From: Amoebophrya sp. A120
Taxonomy: Eukaryota > Sar > Dinophyceae > Syndiniales > Amoebophryaceae
DNA: 64,000 nt
NCBI GenBank assembly: GCA_905178155.1
Contig: CAJINV010000003.1
Location: 956,968 to 1,020,967 of the forward strand
Direction: 5' to 3'
How positions within the stretch are numbered: position 1 is the stretch's first letter; each line of letters starts with the position of its first letter. The position numbers and the translations under genes are program-made. The notes below the pieces were generated by a model that saw only the letters and a list, made by a program, of their open reading frames with translations, made no database searches and had not been told where the DNA came from. Shown piece by piece: positions 45,650 through 55,267 of the stretch.

Positions 45650-48593
45650 TTACTGCACCGTAACAACTTCTTCCACCACTTCCCCCTCCTTCTCGACCTT
45701 CTCGATGAATGCCTCCAGTGTGGGGGTTTTTGCCTTTTCCGCAGACGAGGTCGCTTGTTCCGCACAACTGGCTTCTTCCTCCACCTTGCTCGCTTCAACA
45801 TCTTCATGCCCGGCCGCGGCGACGCCCGCCTCGGCCGCTTCGCCTTCGGGTCCTTCGCCCGCATCTTCGACTTGTTCCTTCTTCTCCTCTTCCTCTGCAG
45901 AAACGCTCGACGTGGTGGCAGGCACGGCACCCGCGGCGACCTCGGCCGCCCGCGCGGGCGGACTGAGGATGTCCGCCGCGGTTTCCTCCGGAATGACGGA
46001 TTGCTTGGAAGACATGACCGACCCGCCGAACAGGCTGGAGAACTTCTTGTAGGCGGCCACGTCCTTCAACGGCTTGCGCACGAAGGACGCCATCCGCTTA
46101 TGAATTACAAAAGTACTAACGTACTAGGATAAATTGCAATACAAGTTGGCTCAGCATTTTTTCAAATTTAATTTGTAATGCGGAGTTGCCTTAGGAGCTA
46201 GTATTTGTAATTATACAAGAGGTGAACACGCTCCACACGTAAAAGGTTAAGCTTGTCGCTTTTCGCTTCTTTGTCTTTCTATTCGCGCTGTAACGTTACA
46301 CTTGGGGCCTTAACGTTACACTTGGGGCCTAATGCATAAATGCAATTAGTACGAGTACGATACTTTTGCGCAGGATACCGCTTCGCCCGACGCGATTTCG
46401 GCGACAGCACCGGGGCCGCGTCCTCGTCCTCCTCGGCCGTGGTGGTCGCGGCCTCCAGAAACGCGGTGGACGCCGGCTTCGTCTTGTTCGAGGGCGGTCC
46501 CTCGCCCGAAGACGCTTCCTCCGCACTTGCCGACGCCGGCTTCTTATCCTGTGCAAAAGTATCGCACTCGTATTGCAATCATGCATATACAAATCTTTTT
46601 GTTTTTGTTAAGTCAAATACGCAGTACAAATTTTATTTCTCATGCTGAGGAAATTTGTAGTGCATTTATACGAGTACGAGACTGTTGCACAGGATACTTC
46701 TCGCTCGCCGCTTCGTCCGCACTGGAGCTGCTCGGTTGGCTTTCCACCGAACTCTTGGATCCCTTGTTGTTGGTGCCAGTCTCTTGCAGCTCCTTCGAAT
46801 CCTTGCTGGCCCGTTTCGAACCCTGGTATGGAATGGATTGCGGATTTTTGGTATAATTGGGAGTTCTTGATGAGGTTGAGGGAAACTAGCAGAGATAACA
46901 TCAAGTTTAGCTGTTTTTATGCTGCAGTAGAGCCGGAGATCGCTCACGCGCGACGCTGCTCCACGTTTTGAGCAAACGCGAACAGCAGCAGCGTTCACAC
47001 TCTATTGTTCTTTTGAAAAAGATATTGGAATACATCCAACCAGTTTGGACGTAAAAAAAAACAGAATCTTGATCTTCAACTTCACCTTGTTTGGATTTAG
47101 AAGCAACAGATATAAAAGAAATTCTTTTTGTACCGGCTTGGAGCCGTTCCCCGGCTGCGCGGTTTTGTTTTGCGCGGCGACAGCACCCTGGTTCGGGCGG
47201 GTCTGCTTCATCTGGCGGCGGGTCTGCTTCTGCTGGCTGTTCGCGTACTGCTGCAACTTTTGGTCCTCGGAGGATTTGGAGGAAGACGCAGCTGCCACGC
47301 CGGCCGCTGGAGTTGCTGCCCCCGGACCAGCGGTCGTGGCGTCCCGGCTCTCGCGGGTACCGCGGTACTTGAACCGCCAGGTGTTCCGCACCACTGGGCG
47401 CACGCCATTTCCATTGTTGGTGGTGGCCTTGGACAGGTCGTGGTGGCTGGAAGCCGCTGCAGGAGCTCCGGACTGGTCATAGAACGAACCGTGCTTCATC
47501 ATGCCGCGGTAGTGGTCGGACTTTTCTTTGCTGCCGTTACGCGAGGTTGACCCCGGCGGCCCATGATAGGAACTACTACCGTACCCGCCGTAACTGTAGC
47601 CGTAGTACGAGTCGTAGCCGCCCGCCGGCGCGCCGCCCCAGGCATGATGCGGTGGTCCCGCCGCGGGGGCTTTGCTCCCGGGGGGCGTGTATCCAGTGCT
47701 CGCGGTACCGCGCTGCGTCCACTGCTCACCGTGATACCAACTGGCCATCGGATCCATCCACGGGCCGTGGTTCGGATCCACGATCACCACCGGAGAGGTC
47801 GTCGGCTGCGGATGCACCATCACGGGCGCCGGGGGCGGAACGGGGACGCGGGACGAGTGTTTATGGCGTTCTCAGACGTTACATTCTCAACTATTACATG
47901 GATTTGTCATGCAAATTAGCCATGAATATCGACACGACCAAGCTGCTTCGCATGACAAGTTCGCGACTTGCTAGATAGCATGAGAATCTACGCCAATAAA
48001 CCTGTAATGCAAAAGGCGCAATCTTTTTTTTTTTTTTTCAATTTTGCCACTCTTGCATTGCAAATTCATGTAACAGTTGAGAATGTAACATTTGAGAATT
48101 CCATAGTTTTCCGCGGTTCCTTTGGAGCTGTGCGACGTGGTCGTGCCCGAGAAGGGGTGCGCCGGTTGGTGCACAGCCGCTCCTGCCTGCGGGTGCGGCG
48201 GCATCGGCGCGACAGCCAGGTACTGCGGACCACCCGCCGCGCCGGCGAAGAGGTGGTGCGCGGAGGTCCCGAACAGATTCGGGTCCAAGGCCAGATACTG
48301 ACTCTCATGGTACAACGGTTGATGGTGCGTCGCGGCAGCAGTCGTGTACACCAGCTGCGGGTGGTGCATCAGTACCTGGTGATGGTGGCTCGTCGGGCCC
48401 GCAACGCCCGGGGGCGGCATCAACACCTGCGGAGCCGCTGGTACCATCTGGTGCACCGCCGGCGGTGGCGGCACTTGGTGCTGTTTTGGAAGTTCCAGTT
48501 CCTTATTTGTTGATAAACAGAAAAAAACAAGAACAAAACTGCTTGATATTTTTTCACTACGCTTAGCAGCCTCAGGAGCTCCTCATAAGTCAT
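45650..48593 (-). CDS. Low-complexity His/Gln/Gly/Ala-rich protein, unknown function
   Basis: Exons: 48593-48540, 48501-48106, 47856-47134, 46822-46697, 46539-46378 and 46093-45650 (634 residues, lengths summing to a multiple of three). The start is MTYEELLRLLSVVKKYQ. Next come a His/Pro/Gln-rich part (HHHQVLMHHPQLVY), a Tyr/Gly-rich part (YDSYYGYSYGGYGSSSYHG) of the kind seen in RNA-granule proteins, a Gln/Lys-rich part, and an Ala/Glu-rich acidic tail ending EEVVTVQ. In the tail, FVRKPLKDVAAYKKFSSLF is the only segment that looks folded. No named domain. Three introns are introners. Two are GT-AG, one of them only 38 nt. A condensate-forming or RNA-associated role would be inference from composition alone. 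Confidence 0.7.
46099..46377 (-). mobile_element. Introner, family B
   Basis: Ends TATGAATTACAAAAGTACTA and GATACTTTTGCGCAGGATA. Perfect duplication CCGCT at 46094-46098 and 46378-46382. Removal rejoins SRRAKR to MASFVRKP. A 20-bp tandem repeat (TAACGTTACACTTGGGGCCT, twice, 46291-46330) lies inside. Confidence 0.9.
46545..46696 (-). mobile_element. Introner, family B
   Basis: Ends TATCCTGTGCAAAAGTATCG and CGAGACTGTTGCACAGGATA are inverted. Perfect duplication CTTCT at 46540-46544 and 46697-46701. Removal rejoins EAASEK to PASASAEE. Confidence 0.92.
46823..47133 (-). other. GT-AG spliceosomal intron
   Basis: Minus strand: AAGCCG|GTACAAAAAG...CATACCAG|GGTTCG rejoins GNGSKP to GSKRASKD in phase 0. 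No terminal repeats. Confidence 0.65.
47862..48105 (-). mobile_element. Introner, family A
   Basis: Ends TATGGCGTTCTCAGACGTTA and AACATTTGAGAATTCCATA are inverted. Flanks GTGTT (47857-47861) and GTTTT (48106-48110) differ by one base. Removal rejoins GTAEN to SSRVPVPPP. Confidence 0.88.
48502..48539 (-). other. 38-nt GT-AG intron (proposed)
   Basis: Minus strand: CAAGCA|GTTTTGTTC...ACAAATAAG|GAACTG. Removing it joins KKYQA to ELELPKQHQV in phase 0 and supplies the only plausible Met start for this gene. Confidence 0.5.
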
Positions 48594-51500
48594 AACTACA
48601 GAAGGAAAAGACCATGAAATTGAAAGGGAGAACCCGGACAAGAACTTCAGCTACAACAAGACAAACCATGGCGAATCATGTTAATACCGCTTCCGCACCG
48701 TTCTCCGCCCAGATGACCTCTCTGTGACTGTTCGACATTTTTCAAATCTGGATAAGTATCGGTATTCACGCTTTTGTCTTCAATAATTTGCGCGATTTAG
48801 CACACACAACATGTGCCTCAGTTTTTCTTTTTTTTCTCCCCAAAAAAAGCCAAACGACTTCTTTTTGACATAGGTGTTTGGAATATTGAACATCGATGCG
48901 ATAGTGAGAACAAGTTGTAGTTTTATTTTACTTTGAAACAAGAAATTTAAACGCGATTTATAATACCATGGGAGATGACGCCTAGGACGATGCGTGGTCT
49001 ATCACGAACTACTAACACGTAGCTGTACGTATCTCTTGCGTTGCCCTTCTGGTGCTTTTCGACGAAGTTCAAACTGCAATGCATTGCTTCGAGATTATGA
49101 CAATTGGAAAAGATACTTTAATTCACTCACGAGCAGCGAGACAAAAACGAACATCAATTGCTCCGTCCTCTTGTTGAGGTCACTCTTCTATTATTTCGAC
49201 ACAACTACATGTCGGAGGTCCAGATCAGTATCCAAGATCCACCTCTCCTGACGCATTGAGGAAAACAGCAGAGGTACTATGAATACCTCATGTTGTCAGG
49301 TGTACTTTTTTACCATGTGGTTGTCGCCACACAATCAAATCTGCCGTCAAGATTGCCGACAACAAGTTGCAGCGCCAGGGGCATCAAGGCTTCATCTTCA
49401 TGTCAAGAATATAAATATATATTGTTTTGAACAGGAACAGCTACAACTGTTTGTTGGCACTGCCGCAGGTCCGACAAAATGTATCGGAATTGACGGTGCT
49501 ACTCCGACAAAATCTGTCGGAAGCCAAGGGAGCTTGATCATTCTAGCGCGAGGCGATGAAAATCACTTGGTCCGACTAGCGCTAGTACATCGAGTTGTAT
49601 TTCAGTTTGTCCGGTTGGCTTCTTCTAGTATCTTGATTCCAATTATATCCAGCCTCGCTACGAGGAACAAGTCGCACACTCCTACAGCTTCAGGTAGCCA
49701 GCACTAGCCGAATGCGAAACGAAGCCACGGGATTTGTCTGCGTGTTCTCGTGCTGGTCGTACTTGTACTACATCGAATTCTACTGTTTCAGCTTGGTCAG
49801 GTGGTCTCCGGCGGAAAGAGACGCAGGCTCACTGTCCATCGATGAAGCAGCCAGGTCCAGGTTCTTTTCCTCGCCCGTCACGGATAGCAAAGCCAAAGAG
49901 ATACTGGTAGACTGAAGAAAGTAGCTTTGGCTTTCCTCCTCGACTCTCTCGACCTCAAGAAGAAAACTCAAACTGTGACGAGCGAAAAGTAGATGAAGAA
50001 TAGTTATAATTTCGCTAGCAAAAGCGCCAGCGCTTTCTCTCGTCCCTTGCAACGATTTGCTGGTGCTCCTTGTCCTTACCGTAGCTGCTGGTGAACAATG
50101 AAAACTAGTACAATCATCGTCCGTGGATTTTTACCTTCAAAGAAAGACCGGCCCTGCAAAACCTTCTCCGACTCGAAACCCAGAGCTGAACACGACGTTT
50201 TTCGAGTCATACAAGTAGTACAGAAGAGATACACAGCGCGCCCTTTTTTCGGCGCCTGTCCGGCCAACCTACTTGAAGAAATGTGCCGGGTACTTGAAGA
50301 AATGTAGGCTATACTTTTTTTTCATTTGACGTTGTTCGGGTAGCTTAATGCAGTTTGGCGAAGATTCATTCATCCGATGCTGTTGCGTAGATGCCATCTA
50401 CATGGGGAGAAGATAAGAAAGGATAGTACGAGCTGCTAAGCAAAAAAAATGCTCCGTCCGTGGCAGCTTAGCCGTTTTTATCAAGTGAGGTGCTGGACCC
50501 CTCGCCAACATAGGAGGTGTGGTGCTGTTTACTACAGTTTTTTTTCTCCTCCGCCCCGTGGCTTGCAGTGGCAGTCAAATCGCTTATGTATGTGTCTTCT
50601 GTAAAATCGAAAGCCCCGTCGAGAGGAGTAGAAAGAAGTTGAAGTTGTTGAGCAAACTTCACAGGTTGTAGTACTAGTATCCGCTTCATCTCGATGACTA
50701 CTAAAAAATAATGCACGAAATACGAAGCAGGTGCCAGCTCTATCCTGTGGGAAAAACGGAAGAAGTATCTTCGCAGTTCTCCTGCACCGGACAAGCTCCT
50801 CTGTGTGTGTGCCCGCGTCTCGGTACAGCTACTACCTTCTACTGGCGAAGTGTTTAGGTGCGCCAGCAGCTCGTAGTAAGTTAATAGCACTAGCGGTCCT
50901 TGGACTTAGAGTTTGACAACAAGAATGAGACGCAATACATAAGCTTTGTACAACTTCTGAAACTCAGAGCACTAACTGGTGGTGCTGTGCCAACTCTTAG
51001 TACTGCAGCTCGTCTACAGTTGTTATCTCCGCCGGAGCAAAAGAATCACCTGGGTTACGGATAAAAGCGTTCGTATGTGTTGACCATCTCGTCGGGTAGT
51101 GACTTCTCCACAGAACCACATAGTGGAGTGTGGAACTGTGAAAATATCGCAAATAGGCACGCAATTTGTTTAGTGCATGGCTGGAAGTTGGCTGCTGCAA
51201 TTGGTGTTTCTCCAGTGCGTTTGTGTAGTGCGTTTTTTTTGCGCTTTTGTAACATGTATTTTTTTGCGTTTTTGTAATATGTATTTATTTCTTATAGTTT
51301 TTCTAGCTAGTGTGCATTTTTTTTGTGTACTTGTTCTTGTTATATGCTATTTGAATGGATACTGAAACAGATGAGAGGTAGCGAATGCTCAAAAAGCTCA
51401 GAGGTGGTGCACGGGGGGCGTTGTACCAAGAAAGGCGCAACCGGTGAGGCGGCTGGCTCTTCCCATCTTCAGTGGCTGTCGTGCCTTATAGTGCGCACCG

Positions 51501-52498
51501 CTAAAATAGTGGCTATCAAAGTCATGGACTTGTTTGATAACTTGTTCAACACGCGGCAGTTTCTGGAAACCGCCACGACCTCGCGTTCATGCGTAGCTTG
51601 AGCTTGGCTTCCTCAGCCTTTTTCTAAATTACAGCTGCTCGAAGAGAGTTTTCTCCGTGTACTTGCGGTGAGCGAGGATGAAAGCGCGTAGAAAAAAAAG
51701 CCGAGATGTGAATTCTGCGGGCTCTTGTGACACAGCTTACTTTCCAATCGAGAGGTAGGCAATGTTCTAAAGGAAGAACATGACCCACTCTACAACGAAC
51801 TGCTAAGCTCGACCGTGTCACTGCTACTGTAGACGCAAAAATTGGGGACGCTTCTATGTCTTTTGTGGAGATTGGAAATTGGGACTATCAAGCATGTTGT
51901 AAGCGGTAGTGAGATGATACGGGACGTGCGTAAGTTTAAGTAGTGGCGTATCTATATGTAATGAGATCGCAGGCCTTGGCGTTATGATGATATTACTTAC
52001 CTTGGTAGAACAAGCTGGCTGTCGCAGTAGAACGCGCGGAACTTGAAAGGAAGAAAGAGAAACTGAAATTACGAACATGCACGCAATTAAACAACAACGA
52101 GAAACGATAAAAGTGCGCTTATGCTTTTGACTGTTATGCTAAGTAGGCGAAACGAGAAAAACCCTTGCGGGAAAAAAGTTAATCGACTATTTTTTTCAAG
52201 TTGTGGCATTTTGTTAAATCGAGCGTGGAACATTTTGTGTATGAAAACGGATTTAGCTTTTGATGAACATGAACAAGGAACAGGCAGCAAAAAAGTTGTA
52301 AAAATAAAATGTAAGGCACACACGTTGCAAGTCGAGATCAACAAAATTTCAAAGCGTGGCGTGCGGTTGTGACAGTAATATACTTCTCAGAAAAAGCGTA
52401 AAAATTGTAACTCCTAGTCCTTAAGCACCTCCGACGAAGCACGAGGCAACCCCTTCTCCTCCGGTGGTCCTCGCCACGTCGTGTTGGTGCGAAGTGGA
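48594..52498. other. 3.9-kb region without a supported gene
   Basis: Contains a copy of the MRM2-like gene's 3' end (49461-49618) and a second, more decayed copy near 49765-49800. A minus-strand frame, 50052-49780 (90 codons), ends in that second copy. The remainder has only short frames and A/T-rich stretches (for example 51,230-51,350). Confidence 0.5.
49461..49618 (-). pseudogene. Duplicated 3' end of the MRM2-like gene
   Basis: About 158 bp is closely similar to 55147-55303. On the minus strand it keeps the last eleven codons and stop (QPDKLKYNSMY). Beyond the stop lies the same downstream flank, with the paired words CCGACAAA and TGTCGGA. Upstream of this point the similarity to the gene stops. 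Confidence 0.75.
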
Positions 52499-53080
52499 TC
52501 ACGCCGGCACGACTGGCTCGAACGCCGGGACAGGGAATTCCACCTCGGACCAGGGCAAACGCAAACTGGGGGCCGCGTTCAGGTCGGCCGCTTCTTCCTC
52601 GACCGTTTGCTCCTCGAGGTCACGGTCCGTCGATACGTCCGATCCGTCCCCCTGCCCCGGGTCCTGAGCGGGGCTTCTGGAAAGGATGTGCAACAAGGCC
52701 TTGATTTCGCCCGCCGCGACCGTCGCCATGGGGGCGAACATGGCAAGCACCTCCCAAGGTGGTCCACGGTCATGTTTTTTGTCTACTTGTTGGTCTTGCG
52801 CGCCCTTTCCCGGGGTAGTTAATGTGGTAACAATGAAATCCTCATCCGCCGCCCCGGTGGATAAGCCGCGACAGGCGGGCGCGGGGGCGGGGAGAAATAA
52901 CCTCCATGAACTGGCTCGGAACCCGCATCGGCATCGTCTGGGTGAGCCCGATCGACCCCGGGTAGACACACAACGAACAGCAACACGCCAACGCCATTGG
53001 TGTTTGCGATTTTGTAAAAATAATACGCAGGACATTGCAAAGCGCACTATCGTCGGACTTGGTCGAGAGTAGAGGTACAC
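52499..53080 (-). CDS. Hypothetical protein (weakly supported)
   Basis: A 193-codon frame. The C-terminal 110 residues look coding: DEDFIVTTLTTPGKG, PWEVLAMFAPMATVAAGEI, KALLHILSRSPAQD, and an acidic tail. The N-terminal part is Arg/Cys-rich and less convincing. An alternative frame in the same place offers a possible signal peptide (MALACCCSLCVYPGSIGL), which would need a frame change near 52,860. No domain recognised. Confidence 0.4.
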   Translation of the reverse strand: MYLYSRPSPTIVRFAMSCVLFLQNRKHQWRWRVAVRCVSTRGRSGSPRRCRCGFRASSWRLFLPAPAPACRGLSTGAADEDFIVTTLTTPGKGAQDQQVDKKHDRGPPWEVLAMFAPMATVAAGEIKALLHILSRSPAQDPGQGDGSDVSTDRDLEEQTVEEEAADLNAAPSLRLPWSEVEFPVPAFEPVVPA

Positions 53081-53900
53081 GGAGATAAATGATAGCTAGT
53101 TTTTGCAGTTGCAGCATAGCAAATTCTGAGTGTCTGCGGATACCGTCTGTTTTCAGCATGAGAAAAATGTTTTCCGCGTTTCTTTGTGTTTACAAATACA
53201 AACCCCGCGAGGCTTTTGCGTACTATGCTCTGCAAGTCGTTAGGTTCGTTTTCAGATTTTTCGCCGTGCATGACAAACACCATTCGGGCAATTTTGTTTA
53301 GCTTTCCGAGCGATTGTTCGATCCGAGTGCATGGCATTTCCAAATGTCCAACATATCACTTCAAAAGAACCACAAATCCAGCTGGCACGGCGTGTGTCCG
53401 TACCGAGTCAATCCGAGCCATCCAGACGAGGGTGGTGCTGAGCGGCAAGCTCATAGATGCTACTTCATCGGTCGCGGTAGTACGGCCTGCCAGGGGATAG
53501 TCCTCCGGGGGGGTACTTCCTTAGTTATCCAACGGGGGAGCGGACAAGGATTTCGTTTTCATATCTTGACCCGGGTCTTCTTTTTGTGTGAAGTTTCCTG
53601 TGATAGTCGTGAGCAACAATTTTGGAAACTTTCAAGAGGTTACGATCCTCAAACGTAGCGGGGTGTTACCAATTGAAAATTCCAGCACTGCGCGTATATT
53701 GGGTTAATCTGTCATCGTGCAAACGAAAATCCATCAGGAATGCAGCATCGGTCTTCTTCTTTCCTTCATCGTGTTTGCGTTCTCATCATGTAGTTGCTTG
53801 CTTCTAGGTTTTGTGCGTACGATGCTATTGCGCTACAACGAGATGCGTACTACGATGGTCCGAGTAAAGTTGTTCTGTACGAATACTTTTACTCTTGCAT
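53081..53900. other. Intergenic region, no gene seen
   Basis: Only short overlapping frames on both strands. No repeat or RNA gene recognised. Confidence 0.4.
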
Positions 53901-54209
53901 TCAAACAGAAATCAGATGAACGTCAATACCGGTGCTCATCTGGTCCACCTGCGTCTGCGTCTTCCGGATCTTCTTGTTCTTGTCCACCTGCATCAGCGAC
54001 GTTGATTTCGCCACCTTCTGCGCAGGAGTGCCCGCCTTCGCGCGAGCCCGCGACCACTTGTTCGCCTCCTGCGTGGCCTTGCCAGTGACTTCATTCCCTT
54101 CCCACACGTGCGTGCCGGTGGGCTTCTTCTGCAGCGCCACAACACGCCCCCCCCCCCCCCCGAGGAGGCAGGTCGTGGCGGCGATGGCCAGCAACTTACT
54201 TTTCGGCAT
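53901..54209 (-). CDS. Small secreted Lys/Thr/Gln-rich protein
   Basis: A 102-codon frame with a short signal peptide (MPKSKLLAIAATTCLLGGGGG, then RVVA). The mature part is basic and polar (VDKNKKIRKTQTQVDQM). A run of about 14 C on the plus strand encodes the glycines, so an error in its length would change the frame. No family recognised. Confidence 0.45.
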   Translation of the reverse strand: MPKSKLLAIAATTCLLGGGGGRVVALQKKPTGTHVWEGNEVTGKATQEANKWSRARAKAGTPAQKVAKSTSLMQVDKNKKIRKTQTQVDQMSTGIDVHLISV

Positions 54210-55267
54210 GATTTGACGTGTACTTGCGCGACAGTTTGAAGCTGTCTAGCGGACTACTCGCGAGGAGAAAGCAAGTTTTTATGTCCGAAGCGACAGCGAA
54301 GTAGTGTTCAAAAAACGGGGAAGAACTGTTCTAGTCAGTTAAAGATTACACGGAAATTCCAGATGGTGCCACAAGCCAACGAAGTGAATTTTACCAGGAG
54401 CAAGGAGGAAGCTTACATCCGCTTGCAACGCAGTCTACCAGTTGCAGTTCCGCCTCGTTCGACGAAATGCACGATAATCAAATATCGAGGCGGGACGAAG
54501 TGGCACGATGAAGATCCCTAGGCTTTTTGAGTCCAACTCCAACCCAAGAACGTGCTTCATCATAGTATTTGTCAGGGACAAAACTCACTTACCAGCCGGA
54601 TGCTGACGATTACGAATTGCTCTACGTGCGTGGAGATTTTCTTCCAGAGCAGACAGATCCATACGATTGCGATTAATACGAGGAAGACGGGAATTTCTAA
54701 ACGAGCAGTACGAGAGGGAGAGTCGGAGTCCTCATACGGTATAATAATTTTCGTTTCCACCAATGAACGAAGTTCACAAAGTCACGAGTGAAGGTCAGAG
54801 GGTTCTCAGCTGCCGGTCAGTTGTACGACTACATTTAACATTTGCAGTGCCTCGGACGAAGGGTAAGGATGCTGACGAACGAAATGACATCTACCGCAAA
54901 GGCCATTTTATTTGCAGGCTGTAATCGATAGAATGCAGGGGGGTCTGTTTCACGACAAACCCAATCAGGTTAGCGTTGGAGCGCTTCTATAATGTTTTAT
55001 TTCATGTTGAAAAACGCGCTATGGGCTTTAGATAGAAATGGCCGGCTGTTTCTGCCGGATAACGGCAAGATGAAAGGAGCTGCCACGTTTAGAGCCGTAG
55101 CCGTTTGGTCTTGGTGACCTCATTACATACAACTGATCGTTAGATCTGCCGCAGGTGGTTCGACAAAGTTTGTCGGAACTGACGGCGCTACTCCGACAAA
55201 ATCTGTCGGAAATCGAGGGAGCTTGATCCTAGCGCGAGGCGACAATCTTCAGTACCTGGACGCAGCG
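54210..55267. other. Intergenic region, one possible exon
   Basis: A minus-strand frame, 54763-54572, has a clear transmembrane segment (IPVFLVLIAIVWICLLW) and runs into a strong donor (GTAAGTGAG near 54,590). It might be an exon of an unseen gene, but I find no partner exon. Confidence 0.4.

Noticed and set aside
49780-50052. Minus-strand 90-codon frame ending GDHLTKLKQ
   Set aside because: The end is a decayed copy of the MRM2-like gene's 3' end, and the rest does not align with that gene. Treated as non-coding.
54572-54763. Minus-strand frame with a transmembrane segment and a GTAAGTGAG donor
   Set aside because: No start codon and no downstream exon could be identified, so it is not listed as a gene.
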